This document shows, piece after piece, positions 26,351-35,523 of a stretch of 64,000 bases of DNA (position 1 is the stretch's first letter; every line of letters begins with the position of its first letter). The notes under the pieces were generated by a model. It was not told the DNA's origin, made no database searches, and saw only the letters and a list, made by a program, of their open reading frames with translations. Source of the DNA: Mucispirillum schaedleri. GTDB lineage: Bacteria; Chrysiogenota; Deferribacteres; Deferribacterales; Mucispirillaceae. A program made the translations under genes and the position numbers. The stretch covers positions 1 to 64,000 of the forward strand of contig CASEIN010000065.1 in NCBI GenBank assembly GCA_949287985.1. Reading direction: 5' to 3'.

Positions 26351-27782
26351 AAACATATTAATAGTTGATGATGATGATAATATGCGTGAAGCCATGAAAG
26401 AGACAGTTTTAAGGCTGAATATTAATGTAGATACAGCCGAAAATGGTCGTAAAGGTTTTGAAATGGCCACTAAAAAAGTGTATGACTTAATTATTAGTGA
26501 TATGCGTATGCCAGAAATTGACGGGCTTTCTATGTTTGAAATGTTAAAAGCAACTGGTATAAAAACACCTGTTTGTTTTGTAACAGCATATGGTTCTGTA
26601 ACTGGAGCTGTGGAAGCATTAAAAATAGGTGCTTATGACTATATTTTAAAACCATTTTCCCCAGAAGTAATAGAAGAATTAATAAGAAGAACTTTTGAAT
26701 TAACTGAAAATAAAAGTGCAGCTAATGAGCAGGTAGAAGATATAGACCATAACCAAAAAGGCACAGTATATAAAAGTGCATATATGGAGCATGTATTTTC
26801 ACTGGCAAAAGATGTGGCAGAAAGTGAAGCTACTGTTTTAATAACTGGCGAATCAGGAACAGGTAAGGAAGTGCTGGCACGTTTTATCCATGAAAATTCA
26901 GGTCATGCAAAAGGTCCATTTGTAGCAGTAAACTGTGCAGCAATACCAGAAAACTTAATAGAAAGTGAGCTTTTTGGTTATGAAAAAGGTGCTTTTACTG
27001 GTGCTGTTAATAAAAAACTTGGTAAGTTTGAATCAGCAGATGGTGGCACAATATTACTTGATGAAATAGGCGAGATACCTATACATTTACAGGCAAAACT
27101 GCTTCGCGTGTTGCAGGAAAAAGAAGTGGAAAGGCTTGGTGCATTAAAGCCAAGTAAAATTAATACAAGGGTGCTTGCTACAACTAACAGGAACTTAAAA
27201 GCCATGAGTGAAGAAGGCACATTTAGGGAAGATTTATATTACAGGCTCAATGTTATCAGTATGGAGCTGCCACCTTTAAGAGATAGAAAGGAAGATGTGG
27301 CAGATTTATCAGCCTTTTTTATAAAAAAATATTCTGAAATTAATAAAAAGCCAGTAAAACCACTTTCAGAAGATGCTTTAAAAGCATTACAAAGCTATGA
27401 ATGGCCTGGTAATGTGCGTGAGTTAGAGCATACTATTGAAAGGGCAGTAGTGTTATCAAAAACAACAGAAATAACATCAAAAGATTTATTTTTACATGGT
27501 ATAACTATTGCAGGCTTTAAATCAAAACCAGAAAGTGCAGCAGTATCAGAAGAAAAAGAACCAGTAAAAAAACAAAATGAAGTAAGTGAAGATGGTATGG
27601 GGGGAGCAGTAGGTAGAACTATTGCAGATGTGGAGCAGGAACTTATACTTAAAACACTTCAAGATGTTGCAGGCAATAGAACAAAAGCTGCAGAAATTTT
27701 AGGCATTACTGTTAGAACATTAAGAAATAAATTAAATGAATATAGAGATATGGGTATAGATGTGGAGGAATACCTTAAATAA
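26340..27782 (+). CDS. Sigma-54-dependent response regulator (NtrC/FlrC type)
   Basis: A 480-residue regulator: receiver domain with Asp54 (LIISDMRMP) and Lys100; AAA+ domain with Walker A GESGTGKE (166-173), the sigma-54 contact loop GAFTGA (213-218) and Walker B GGTILLDEIGE; and a C-terminal Fis-type helix-turn-helix (GNRTKAAEILGITVRTLRNKL). It activates sigma-54 promoters when phosphorylated by the upstream kinase. The ATG at 26340 follows GGAGGAAGAA, a much better start than any earlier codon in frame. A run of six G residues lies in the linker (27599-27604). The genes it controls cannot be deduced here. Confidence 0.93.
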   Translation: MVNKNILIVDDDDNMREAMKETVLRLNINVDTAENGRKGFEMATKKVYDLIISDMRMPEIDGLSMFEMLKATGIKTPVCFVTAYGSVTGAVEALKIGAYDYILKPFSPEVIEELIRRTFELTENKSAANEQVEDIDHNQKGTVYKSAYMEHVFSLAKDVAESEATVLITGESGTGKEVLARFIHENSGHAKGPFVAVNCAAIPENLIESELFGYEKGAFTGAVNKKLGKFESADGGTILLDEIGEIPIHLQAKLLRVLQEKEVERLGALKPSKINTRVLATTNRNLKAMSEEGTFREDLYYRLNVISMELPPLRDRKEDVADLSAFFIKKYSEINKKPVKPLSEDALKALQSYEWPGNVRELEHTIERAVVLSKTTEITSKDLFLHGITIAGFKSKPESAAVSEEKEPVKKQNEVSEDGMGGAVGRTIADVEQELILKTLQDVAGNRTKAAEILGITVRTLRNKLNEYRDMGIDVEEYLK

Positions 27783-27800
27783 GATATTAGGAGTATATAC

Positions 27801-29450
27801 TTGAAAGAGAATTTAACAAATATTATTGATGAAATAATAAAGGGTATGTTAAAAGATGCAGGGGTAAATGAAGAAGTTACATTTAGCCTTGTAATACCAG
27901 AAAAAGAAGAACATGGGGATTTTGCATGTAATGCAGCAATGCAGCTTGTAAAGCATTTAAAGAAAAACCCAAAAATTATAGCAGAAGACATAATAAATAA
28001 GCTAAATGAAAAATTAAAATTAGACTGCACTATTGCAGGCCCTGGTTTTATTAACATAAAAATAGATGTTTCATGGTATGCTGAAACAGTTATGAATATA
28101 ATAAACAATGAAAAATATTTCCATAATAACATAGGCGGCGGAAAAAAAGCTATGGTGGAGTTTGTCAGTGCAAATCCAACAGGTCCACTTCATATAGGGC
28201 ATGGCAGGGGTGCAGCTTATGGTGATTCTGTTGCAAGGCTTTTAGAAATGTCAGGCTATGATGTTTTAAGAGAATATTATGTAAATGATGCAGGTAACCA
28301 AATGAATAACCTTGCATTAAGTGTTTATGCAAGGGCAGCAGAAATATTAGGAAAAGGGTCAGAAGTGCCATTTCCAGAAGCAGGATATCATGGTGATTAC
28401 ATTATAGATATTGCAAAAGAGCTTTTAACAACTCATGCAAATATATTAGAAATAGATAGAAAAGAAGCACTTGAAATATGCCTTGGAAAAGCAGTTCAAA
28501 CTATACAGGCAGATATAGATAATGATTTAAAAGAGTTTAGAGTAACTTTCCATAACTACTTTAGTGAAAAAAGTTTATATAAAAACAAGCTTGTGGAAAG
28601 CACATTAAAAGAGCTTGAAAAATCAGGCAAAGTATTTGAGCAGGACGGTGCGTTATGGCTTAAAACTACTGATATGGGTGATGATAAAGACAGAGTTTTA
28701 AGAAAATCTACAGGAGAATATACTTATTTTACACCAGATATAGCATACCACCAAAATAAATATGACAGAGGGTTTGAATATTTAATAGATATCTTGGGTG
28801 CTGACCACCACGGTTATATTAAGCGTATGCAGTGTGCATTAGAATGTTTAAACCATAAGACTGAAAGCTTTAAAGCAACACTTATCCAAATGGTTAATTT
28901 AATACAAAATGGGGAAAAAATAAGCATGTCTACAAGAAGTGGCGAGTTTATACCACTTTCATGGCTTATAAATGAAGTTGGTGTAGATGCAGCAAGGTTT
29001 TTTTATAATATGAGAAGCCATGATGCACAGTTTGATTTTGATATTGATTTGGCAAAATCTAAATCAAATGATAACCCAGTATATTACATACAGTATGCCC
29101 ATGCACGAGTAAACAGTTTAATAGAAAATGCCAACGAAAAAGGTATAGATTATAAACAGGGCCAAGGTTTAGAAAAAGCTATTGGCAGCGAAGAAATTAA
29201 ATTAATAAAAAATATGGTAAAATTAAAGTATGTAATAGAGCTTTCTGCCCAGTATTTAGAGCCACACAAAGTGAGTTATCATTTACAGGAACTTGCAGCA
29301 AGCTTTCATTCATATTACTATAATAATAAAATATTAAATAATGAAGATGTAGATACAACGTGCGGCAGGCTTACAATATGCGAAGCAGTTGCTGTAACAA
29401 TAAAACAAGGGCTTGATATACTTGGTGTATCAGCACCTAAAAGGATGTAG
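27801..29450 (+). CDS. argS: Arginyl-tRNA synthetase
   Basis: Class I synthetase, 549 residues. The N-terminal Add-1 domain is followed by SANPTGPLHIGHGRG with HIGH at 131-134, a KMSKS-like SMSTRSG, and the DALR anticodon-binding domain at the end. The start is TTG at 27801 with TAGGAG ten bases before, and no better ATG lies nearby. It follows the response regulator by 18 bases and precedes the SPOR gene by 2. Confidence 0.96.
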   Translation: MKENLTNIIDEIIKGMLKDAGVNEEVTFSLVIPEKEEHGDFACNAAMQLVKHLKKNPKIIAEDIINKLNEKLKLDCTIAGPGFINIKIDVSWYAETVMNIINNEKYFHNNIGGGKKAMVEFVSANPTGPLHIGHGRGAAYGDSVARLLEMSGYDVLREYYVNDAGNQMNNLALSVYARAAEILGKGSEVPFPEAGYHGDYIIDIAKELLTTHANILEIDRKEALEICLGKAVQTIQADIDNDLKEFRVTFHNYFSEKSLYKNKLVESTLKELEKSGKVFEQDGALWLKTTDMGDDKDRVLRKSTGEYTYFTPDIAYHQNKYDRGFEYLIDILGADHHGYIKRMQCALECLNHKTESFKATLIQMVNLIQNGEKISMSTRSGEFIPLSWLINEVGVDAARFFYNMRSHDAQFDFDIDLAKSKSNDNPVYYIQYAHARVNSLIENANEKGIDYKQGQGLEKAIGSEEIKLIKNMVKLKYVIELSAQYLEPHKVSYHLQELAASFHSYYYNNKILNNEDVDTTCGRLTICEAVAVTIKQGLDILGVSAPKRM

Positions 29451-29452
29451 AA

Positions 29453-30232
29453 ATGTCAGATAATAAAAATTCATTTAGAGACATGATACTAATTATATTT
29501 GTAGTATTAGTATGTTTTGGTATAACTATTTACGGTATTGCATATTTAACAGGAAAAGTTTTTTCCACAGATTACGAGCCAGAGATTTCAGAAAACGATA
29601 TGCCAAAGGAAGTAACAACAAATCCACAGGAAGGCGATACCCTTACATTTACTACTATGCAGGAACAGGGGCAGGAAGTTATGCCTAATGTTGATGATAT
29701 AATTACAACAGTAACACCACCTGAAAGCAATAATGTGGAAGTAGCAGAAAATAATGCAGATAATATAGAAGTTCAAGAAGAAATACCAGCTGTAGAAGAA
29801 AGTGTTGCACAGCCTGCTCCAGTGGTGGAAGAAAAAAAATCACCAGAGCCTAAAAAAGAAACGGTAAAACAGCAGGCAAAACCAGCTCATGAACCAAAAA
29901 AACAGGAAACAGTTAAAAAGCAGGAACCAAAAAAAGAAACTGTTAAAAAAGAGCCTGTAAAAAAAGAGGCTGTAAAACCTGTTGCACCAAAAAAGGAAGG
30001 CAATTTTGTAGTGCAGATAACAGCAGTTAGCTCAAAAGAAGCTGCAGAAAAAGAAAAATCAAAATACAGGGCAAAATTTCCAGATGTATTTATAAAGCAG
30101 GTTCAAATCAATGGTAAAACTTGGTATAGAGTTCGTCTTGGTGTAAGTGAAACAAAAGAGCAGGCAGAAAAGGTTGCAAAGCGAGTAACAGATGAATTTA
30201 AAATCAAGCCTATTGTAACTAAAAATAACTAA
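29453..30232 (+). CDS. SPOR-domain membrane protein
   Basis: A 259-residue bitopic inner-membrane protein. One membrane segment (about 12-34) is followed by an acidic linker, a low-complexity KKETVK/PKKE-rich stretch (about 125-185), and a C-terminal SPOR domain (about 183-255; FVVQITAVSS, WYRVRLG). SPOR domains bind denuded septal peptidoglycan, so a role at the division site is likely. The stop overlaps the next start by one base, coupling it to the putative glycosidase, which would also act in the envelope. Confidence 0.88.
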   Translation: MSDNKNSFRDMILIIFVVLVCFGITIYGIAYLTGKVFSTDYEPEISENDMPKEVTTNPQEGDTLTFTTMQEQGQEVMPNVDDIITTVTPPESNNVEVAENNADNIEVQEEIPAVEESVAQPAPVVEEKKSPEPKKETVKQQAKPAHEPKKQETVKKQEPKKETVKKEPVKKEAVKPVAPKKEGNFVVQITAVSSKEAAEKEKSKYRAKFPDVFIKQVQINGKTWYRVRLGVSETKEQAEKVAKRVTDEFKIKPIVTKNN

Positions 30233-31398
30233 TGATGAAAAAAATTGCTGTAACAATATTTTTTATTTTAATATTTAATAATATATCCCACAGTCAGACA
30301 GTTTTAAGCAGTGAAGATATATATAAAATCAATGGAGCACAAGTTTTTGTGCTTGATGAAAAATATAAAGGTAATATTGGTAAATTTTTCCAAGAAGCTA
30401 AAGAAAAAGGAATAAATACAGTTTTTTTTAGAGTATTTCACAATAGTAAAGACAGGGCGCATTTAGGGCTTTCTTTACAATGTGAAAGTGGTGTTTACTA
30501 TGAAACACAACATGCCTGCACAGTATATGATTTACTTGCTGATGTTGTAAAGGCAGCACATGATAATAATATTAGGCTTTATGCATGGATGGCAACAAGA
30601 AGCCTGTCTTTTTTAAAGGTTCAAGACCATATGAGTATGAGTTTATCAGCTTCAGGTGGGCAGGAAACAGGCTATGGAGCAAATATATTTAAAAAAGAAG
30701 TGCGTGATATACTGCTTGGACTTTTTGAAGATTTAGCAAAATATGAAATAGATGGTATTTTATTTCAAGATGATTTTATTATTAAATACACAGAGGGCAG
30801 CGACAGGTATGCGGCATTTTTGTTTAAAGAAGAAACTGGTATAGAAGTAAAAAGTGAAAACTTTTTTAAAAGTATAAAAAGCTATAATGGAAAGAAAGTA
30901 TTTTCAGAGTATACGGAAAATTTTTATACATGGGCAGAATGGAAAAGTTCGCAGTTAGCACTGCTTTTTAAAGAGTTAAAAGAAAGGGCAAAAACCCATA
31001 ACCCTAAACTAAAATTTGCAGCAAATATATATTATGAAACACCAATTGATGAAAAAGCAGGTATGTCATGGTATTCCCAAAACTTAACTGCATTAAAAAA
31101 TGCAGGGGCAGATTATTTTGCTGTAATGGGATATTTTGAGCAAATAAGTGCTGAACAAAGCCTTGATAGAGTGGCAGCAGCTGAATATATTGGTAAAATT
31201 GCAGATATGACAGTTAAAAAAGTAGGCAGTGAAAAGGCTGTTATAATGAAACTGCAGTCTAAATCATTTAAAGGTGCAGGAATGTTAAGTTATGATGATT
31301 ATAAACTTGTATGCAGGCGAACTAGATTAGCAGGGGATATTAGTTATGCCACAGTGCCAGTTTTTTCATCAAGTGATATATATATATGTCCAAAATAA
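30232..31398 (+). CDS. Secreted glycoside-hydrolase-like protein (PgaB C-domain type)
   Basis: A 388-residue protein with a signal peptide (about 1-20, ending NNISHS). The body resembles the TIM-barrel glycoside hydrolase domain of PgaB/BpsB (GHL13 / GH153): GINTVFFRVF, RLYAWMATRS, YEIDGILFQDD with the acidic DD pair, and WAEWKSSQLALLF. That domain cleaves partially deacetylated poly-beta-1,6-GlcNAc. The deacetylase half of PgaB is missing and no pga genes are adjacent, so the substrate is uncertain; coupling to a SPOR protein may point to peptidoglycan instead. Probably periplasmic. Confidence 0.7.
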   Translation: MMKKIAVTIFFILIFNNISHSQTVLSSEDIYKINGAQVFVLDEKYKGNIGKFFQEAKEKGINTVFFRVFHNSKDRAHLGLSLQCESGVYYETQHACTVYDLLADVVKAAHDNNIRLYAWMATRSLSFLKVQDHMSMSLSASGGQETGYGANIFKKEVRDILLGLFEDLAKYEIDGILFQDDFIIKYTEGSDRYAAFLFKEETGIEVKSENFFKSIKSYNGKKVFSEYTENFYTWAEWKSSQLALLFKELKERAKTHNPKLKFAANIYYETPIDEKAGMSWYSQNLTALKNAGADYFAVMGYFEQISAEQSLDRVAAAEYIGKIADMTVKKVGSEKAVIMKLQSKSFKGAGMLSYDDYKLVCRRTRLAGDISYATVPVFSSSDIYICPK

Positions 31399-31417
31399 AC
31401 AATATTGAGGTAAGAAT

Positions 31418-32785
31418 ATGAAAGTGGGAATTATTGGTGGAGGTATCTCTGGTGTATCATTAGCATTAAAACTAGGGATATTAAAAGAGCAGGGAAAAGA
31501 TATTGATATTACTCTTTTAGAATCAGAAAACAGGCTTGGTGGAACAATAGATTCAGTTCATAAAGACGGCTATGTTATAGAATCTGGCACAAATGGTTTT
31601 TTAGACAGCAAACCATTTACTTTAGAAGTATTTGAAGAAGCAGGTCTTAAAGATAAACTTGTTAAAAGTAACGATAAAGCACGTATAAGATATATTCAAA
31701 GATATGGAGAGCTTCAAAGACTGCCAGAGGGGGCAGGTGCATTTTTAAAATCAAAACTTTTAACTTTTGGTGGTAAAATGCGTATTGCAAAAGAATATTT
31801 TGTGCCACAAAAAAAAGATGACAGCGATGAAACACTGGCTTCTTTTGCTGAGAGAAGGCTGGGAAGGGAAGCTTTAGATTTTTTAATAGGTCCTATGGTA
31901 TCAGGTGTATTTGCAGGTGATCCTGAAAAAATGAGTTTACAGTCATGTTTTCCAGTTATCCATGATTTAGAAAAAACATATGGTGGTTTAATAAAGGGCA
32001 TGATAAAAAAACCTAAAAAGAAAAGTGGCCCTGCAGGTCCTGGTGGAGTGCTAACTTCTTATGAAGGTGGTATGGGGCAGTCTGTAAAAGATTTAGCTCA
32101 AGTTGCAGAAAGCAAAGGTGTAAAAATACTTCTTTCAAGCCCTGTTGAAAAAGTTATTAAAACAGGTAACAAATATATAGTAAATTCAGGTAATGAAGAA
32201 TTTGAATTTGATATTGTAGCAGTATGTGCACCAGCTTATGCATCAGGAAAATTTTTACAAGAACTAGATGGCGAGCTTTCACAAACGTTATCAACTATTC
32301 CATATGCTCCAATGTTTGTAGCAGGGCTTGGGTTTAATGATGAGGATATAATAGATGATTTAAACGGTTTTGGATACCTTATACCAAAAAAAGAAGGTAT
32401 GCGTATATTAGGTGCATTATTTACATCAAGTATGTTTCCAGTGCAGGCACCACAAGGTAAAAAATTCTTAAGAATTATGGCTGGTGGGGACACGAACCAC
32501 GCATTAATGGAAAAAGATACAGATGAACTTTTAAAAATATGCATTGAAGATGTAAAAAATGTTCTTGGTGTTAAAAAAGAGCCATATATGGTGCAGACTT
32601 TTAAAGTAATGAAAGCTATACCACAATACCACACAGGCCACCGTGAAAAAGTAGCTAAAATAGAAGAGATTACATCAAAGCTGGGTAATATTTATATTGG
32701 TGGTAATGTGCTTTATGGTATTGGGTTAAATGACTGCACAAAAACAAGTAAATTAATAGCAGAAAAGATTGCAGAAAAATTATAA
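31418..32785 (+). CDS. hemY: Protoporphyrinogen oxidase (HemY/HemG, flavin type)
   Basis: A 455-residue FAD amine-oxidase-fold enzyme that oxidises protoporphyrinogen IX (or coproporphyrinogen III) in haem synthesis. GIIGGGISG (4-12) binds FAD, ESENRLGGTI follows, then ESGTNGFLD, and the C-terminal YIGGNVLYGIGLNDC closes the FAD site. Haem supply fits the c-type cytochromes encoded nearby. It follows the glycosidase by 19 bases and ends at a good terminator. Protoporphyrin-versus coproporphyrin-specificity is not decided by sequence. Confidence 0.9.
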   Translation: MKVGIIGGGISGVSLALKLGILKEQGKDIDITLLESENRLGGTIDSVHKDGYVIESGTNGFLDSKPFTLEVFEEAGLKDKLVKSNDKARIRYIQRYGELQRLPEGAGAFLKSKLLTFGGKMRIAKEYFVPQKKDDSDETLASFAERRLGREALDFLIGPMVSGVFAGDPEKMSLQSCFPVIHDLEKTYGGLIKGMIKKPKKKSGPAGPGGVLTSYEGGMGQSVKDLAQVAESKGVKILLSSPVEKVIKTGNKYIVNSGNEEFEFDIVAVCAPAYASGKFLQELDGELSQTLSTIPYAPMFVAGLGFNDEDIIDDLNGFGYLIPKKEGMRILGALFTSSMFPVQAPQGKKFLRIMAGGDTNHALMEKDTDELLKICIEDVKNVLGVKKEPYMVQTFKVMKAIPQYHTGHREKVAKIEEITSKLGNIYIGGNVLYGIGLNDCTKTSKLIAEKIAEKL

Positions 32786-32790
32786 AATCA

Positions 32791-32815
32791 GGGAGCATTA
32801 AAAGCTCCCTTTTTT
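32791..32815 (+). terminator. Intrinsic terminator after hemY
   Basis: GGGAGC (32791-32796) pairs with GCTCCC (32804-32809), followed by six T residues. Confidence 0.85.
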
Positions 32816-32880
32816 GTTAATAATGTTTGACAAATAAGGAAAACTTAATATATTATAAAGTATGAGATATGGAGAGAATA

Positions 32881-33624
32881 ATGAATGTAGATAAATCATG
32901 GTTAGATGAGTATAACAGTAAAAAGTCAATAATGTGTCCTGAAAATCCACTGGAAAAATATTTTACTGATAAAGAAATAGCAGGCTGTAAAATAGATACA
33001 ATAGAATTAGGAACTATTAAAATTACATCTGGCGATATAGTTGCTTGCGATCCTACTTCCTGTTTAGACCACCAAATAAGCCCTTTTTTTGATAAATTTC
33101 CTAAAGGTGATTTTAAAGTGACGGCATCTATTGTGGTAGATGAGCAGGAAGAAATGGATAGTAAAATAGCTATTGTTCGCATTAAATTTAATGATAATGC
33201 CCCTGCAGTATATAGAGAAGCCCTTTATGGTGATGAGGATTTATCAGAAATAGAATCTCAAGGTGATTTTTTTGGTATTATTGTAGATACTGGTTTAGCA
33301 GCTTTTATGGATAGAGATGGTTATGATAAGTTAGCAGCAAGGCTTACAAAATCAGAAGAAGAAAATGAAGATTTTGATGCATATATAGATATATATTCAA
33401 AAGAATTAGAAAAAAGTGCAAAAGATAACCCTAAATACCAATACCCAGATGGTGACTGGGCAAATATTAATATAGATGATAAAAATAATGCTGTGCTTTT
33501 TTCTTCCCCTTACGGTGAAGGTTACTTTCCTGTATATGTGGCAGAAGATAAAGACGGTAATATATGCCAGTTACTTATCCAATTTATCGATGTTGAATTA
33601 TCAGATGATGAAGAAATAGAATAA
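32881..33624 (+). CDS. DUF4241 family protein
   Basis: A 247-residue cytoplasmic protein. The pattern GDIVACDPTSCL, FPKGDFKVTASIVV, GIIVDTGLAAFMD and the late YGEGYFPVYVAEDKDGNI matches DUF4241, a family found as immunity proteins in polymorphic toxin systems and as lone genes. No toxin or secretion gene is next to it; it lies alone between two terminators. The ATG at 32881 has GGAGAG at the right spacing; the in-frame ATG at 32869 overlaps that site. Function is inferred from family context only. Confidence 0.72.
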   Translation: MNVDKSWLDEYNSKKSIMCPENPLEKYFTDKEIAGCKIDTIELGTIKITSGDIVACDPTSCLDHQISPFFDKFPKGDFKVTASIVVDEQEEMDSKIAIVRIKFNDNAPAVYREALYGDEDLSEIESQGDFFGIIVDTGLAAFMDRDGYDKLAARLTKSEEENEDFDAYIDIYSKELEKSAKDNPKYQYPDGDWANINIDDKNNAVLFSSPYGEGYFPVYVAEDKDGNICQLLIQFIDVELSDDEEIE

Positions 33625-33685
33625 ATTTAGTAAATAAATAAGTTTATTATAAACATGTTTTATGCATGTTTTTCGTCTACTTTAC

Positions 33686-33724
33686 TACTGCAAAACTCAA
33701 TTTTGGGTTTTGCAGTATTTTTTT
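33686..33724 (+). terminator. Intrinsic terminator after DUF4241 gene
   Basis: TACTGCAAAAC (33686-33696) pairs with GTTTTGCAGTA (33707-33717), followed by seven T residues. Confidence 0.85.
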
Positions 33725-33946
33725 ATTAAATAATAAAATAAAAACTAAAAATCTAATATAATATTAGGTAGTATAATATTGAATAAATGTAGTATTTAGT
33801 TATTAATTTACTAAAATATAACTCCAATCATTACATATTACTACTACAAATAAATGAATTTAATAGTATTTTGATAAATATATAGTTGTATAGATATAAG
33901 TATAACAAGTAAAATATAAAGATATATGTATTTTTATGCATTAAAA

Positions 33947-33971
33947 AAAGGACTCATTATATGAGTCCTTT
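33947..33971 (-). terminator. Intrinsic terminator of the cytochrome operon
   Basis: AAAGGACTCAT / ATGAGTCCTTT, a perfect 11-bp stem with a 3-base loop, followed on the minus strand by TTTT. It lies about 97 bases after the last cytochrome gene. Confidence 0.75.
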
Positions 33972-34067
33972 CTAAGAAATAGTATGGTATGAATTTGAAG
34001 GCTCATTATAAAATGAACAACAAATCATTTAATGCCGCATACTTAAAAGCTATGCAGCGATAAAATT

Positions 34068-34943
34068 TTATGGCAATGGAGCTTTAGTGCCAAAATTATT
34101 TTCTCTAGCACCTTCTTTTCCATATATAGCAGCATCAGCTTTAGTTCTGCTATCTGCTACTGGTTCATTTATATCACCAACAGGATAGTAGTGGCATGTA
34201 GAACATGAGCCATTAGGCTGGTGAGTTACACCATCATTAGTAACAATTAAACCATGTGGTGCTCTATGTGGAGCAGGCAGATTTGCATGGCATGACCAGC
34301 AGAAATTGTGAGCCGGGTTATTGTAGCCGCTATCACCAACTTGTATTTTTTGCTTAAATACAATTTTAGAATGTGTTTGAGTAGTACATACTGCATTAGG
34401 GTTATTAGCAGTATTACATGGTGGAGCAACTTGGAATGGTTTTGTTTCCCTATCTACATATCTTGTATGGCAGTTTGTAGTGCAGTTACCTATTAAGTCA
34501 GTATATTTAGAAATATCCTGGTGATATGAGTGTGGAAAACGAACAGAACCTTTAGTAGCGTTTGTGCCACCTAAACTTGGAACTACTTGTATGTTATCTT
34601 CCATAAAACCATGATGATGGTCTCTTTGAGTCCAGTCAAACCAGTTATTATGGTAACTATTATAATTTGCATCACCTTTTCCAAAATAATCTTTTAAAAA
34701 TGGGTGTCCAGAAGTTCCATTATCATATGCAGCTGATAATGTTGGAAGCTGTGCCATATATGAATAATCTTGAGATGAACCTTCGCCAATATATGGGCCT
34801 GATAATGTTGGCTGTATGTCAGCATCTGTTACACCATTGGAGTTACCAGCTGTAACATTTTGCCCTTCTTCTGGTAAATTTCCACAAGCTGCAGCAAGCA
34901 TCATTACTGATAATGTTAATAGTAAATTTTTAAAAATTTTCAT
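34068..34943 (-). CDS. Multihaem c-type cytochrome lipoprotein
   Basis: A 291-residue lipoprotein (signal ending LAAAC, Cys20). It has two canonical haem motifs, CWSCH and CSTCH, plus a CX3CH motif (CTTNCH), so up to three haems. Other histidines (HSYHQD, HAN-APH) can serve as axial ligands. The N-terminal 120 residues hold no haem site. It is the last gene of the porin-cytochrome operon, 27 bases after the previous lipoprotein, each with its own strong ribosome site (AAGGGAGGAA). As a lipoprotein it would sit on the outer membrane, facing inward or outward. I do not recognise a named family. Confidence 0.85.
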   Translation of the reverse strand: MKIFKNLLLTLSVMMLAAACGNLPEEGQNVTAGNSNGVTDADIQPTLSGPYIGEGSSQDYSYMAQLPTLSAAYDNGTSGHPFLKDYFGKGDANYNSYHNNWFDWTQRDHHHGFMEDNIQVVPSLGGTNATKGSVRFPHSYHQDISKYTDLIGNCTTNCHTRYVDRETKPFQVAPPCNTANNPNAVCTTQTHSKIVFKQKIQVGDSGYNNPAHNFCWSCHANLPAPHRAPHGLIVTNDGVTHQPNGSCSTCHYYPVGDINEPVADSRTKADAAIYGKEGARENNFGTKAPLP

Positions 34944-34970
34944 AAAAAATTCCTCCCTTTAAATTAAAAT

Positions 34971-35492
34971 TTATTGTCCTGCTCTAATATTTTCTACCCT
35001 ATGGCATTTAGCACACTCATTTTCTTTTGGTGCACTATTAGGGTCTGCTATTTGATTATGGCAGGTTGTCCAGCAAAATTCATGGCCTGCATTAGTAGTA
35101 ACTGAAGGACCAGATATTTTTTGGTTAGTAGCAGTTAATTTATTTTGGATAAATTTTCTGTCAGCAGAATTATCATGACATGATGTGCAGCCACTGATAA
35201 ATATTTGAGACTGACCGTTTTTATTTAAAAAAGCAGTATTTCTTAAAGTAGTTCTATGAATATCATGTGGGAAATAAACCCCTCTCATTGTCTGCTTATC
35301 TATAAAAAGTGACCAATGGTCTGCCAAATTAAAATATGCCACACCTGAAGTCAGTGTAGGGTCATTAAATGGTATTGCAGGCTTTGATGCAAAATCAGGG
35401 TTATTTTTATCATATAAATCTTGGTTTACATTACCATCAGCACAGGCAGATAATATTATGAAACCCATAAATGTAAAAATTAGTTTTTTCAT
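34971..35492 (-). CDS. Small multihaem c-type cytochrome lipoprotein
   Basis: A 173-residue lipoprotein (signal ending ILSAC, Cys17). It carries CTSCH and CAKCH plus a CX3CH motif (CWTTCH), the same two-plus-one pattern as its downstream neighbour. The shared motif HEFCWTTCHNQIADPNSAP versus HNFCWSCHANLPAPHRAP suggests the two lipoproteins are distant paralogues. It belongs to the porin-cytochrome operon and is preceded by GGGAGG. Predicted location is the outer membrane. Confidence 0.85.
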   Translation of the reverse strand: MKKLIFTFMGFIILSACADGNVNQDLYDKNNPDFASKPAIPFNDPTLTSGVAYFNLADHWSLFIDKQTMRGVYFPHDIHRTTLRNTAFLNKNGQSQIFISGCTSCHDNSADRKFIQNKLTATNQKISGPSVTTNAGHEFCWTTCHNQIADPNSAPKENECAKCHRVENIRAGQ

Positions 35493-35523
35493 TTTTTCCT
35501 CCCTAATGATTTACCATTATGCA

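Larger units (their letters stand above)
33625..34067. other. Intergenic region between convergent genes
   Basis: AT-rich, 443 bases, holding two terminators (33686-33724 and 33947-33971). No reading frame or further structure supported. Confidence 0.6.
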
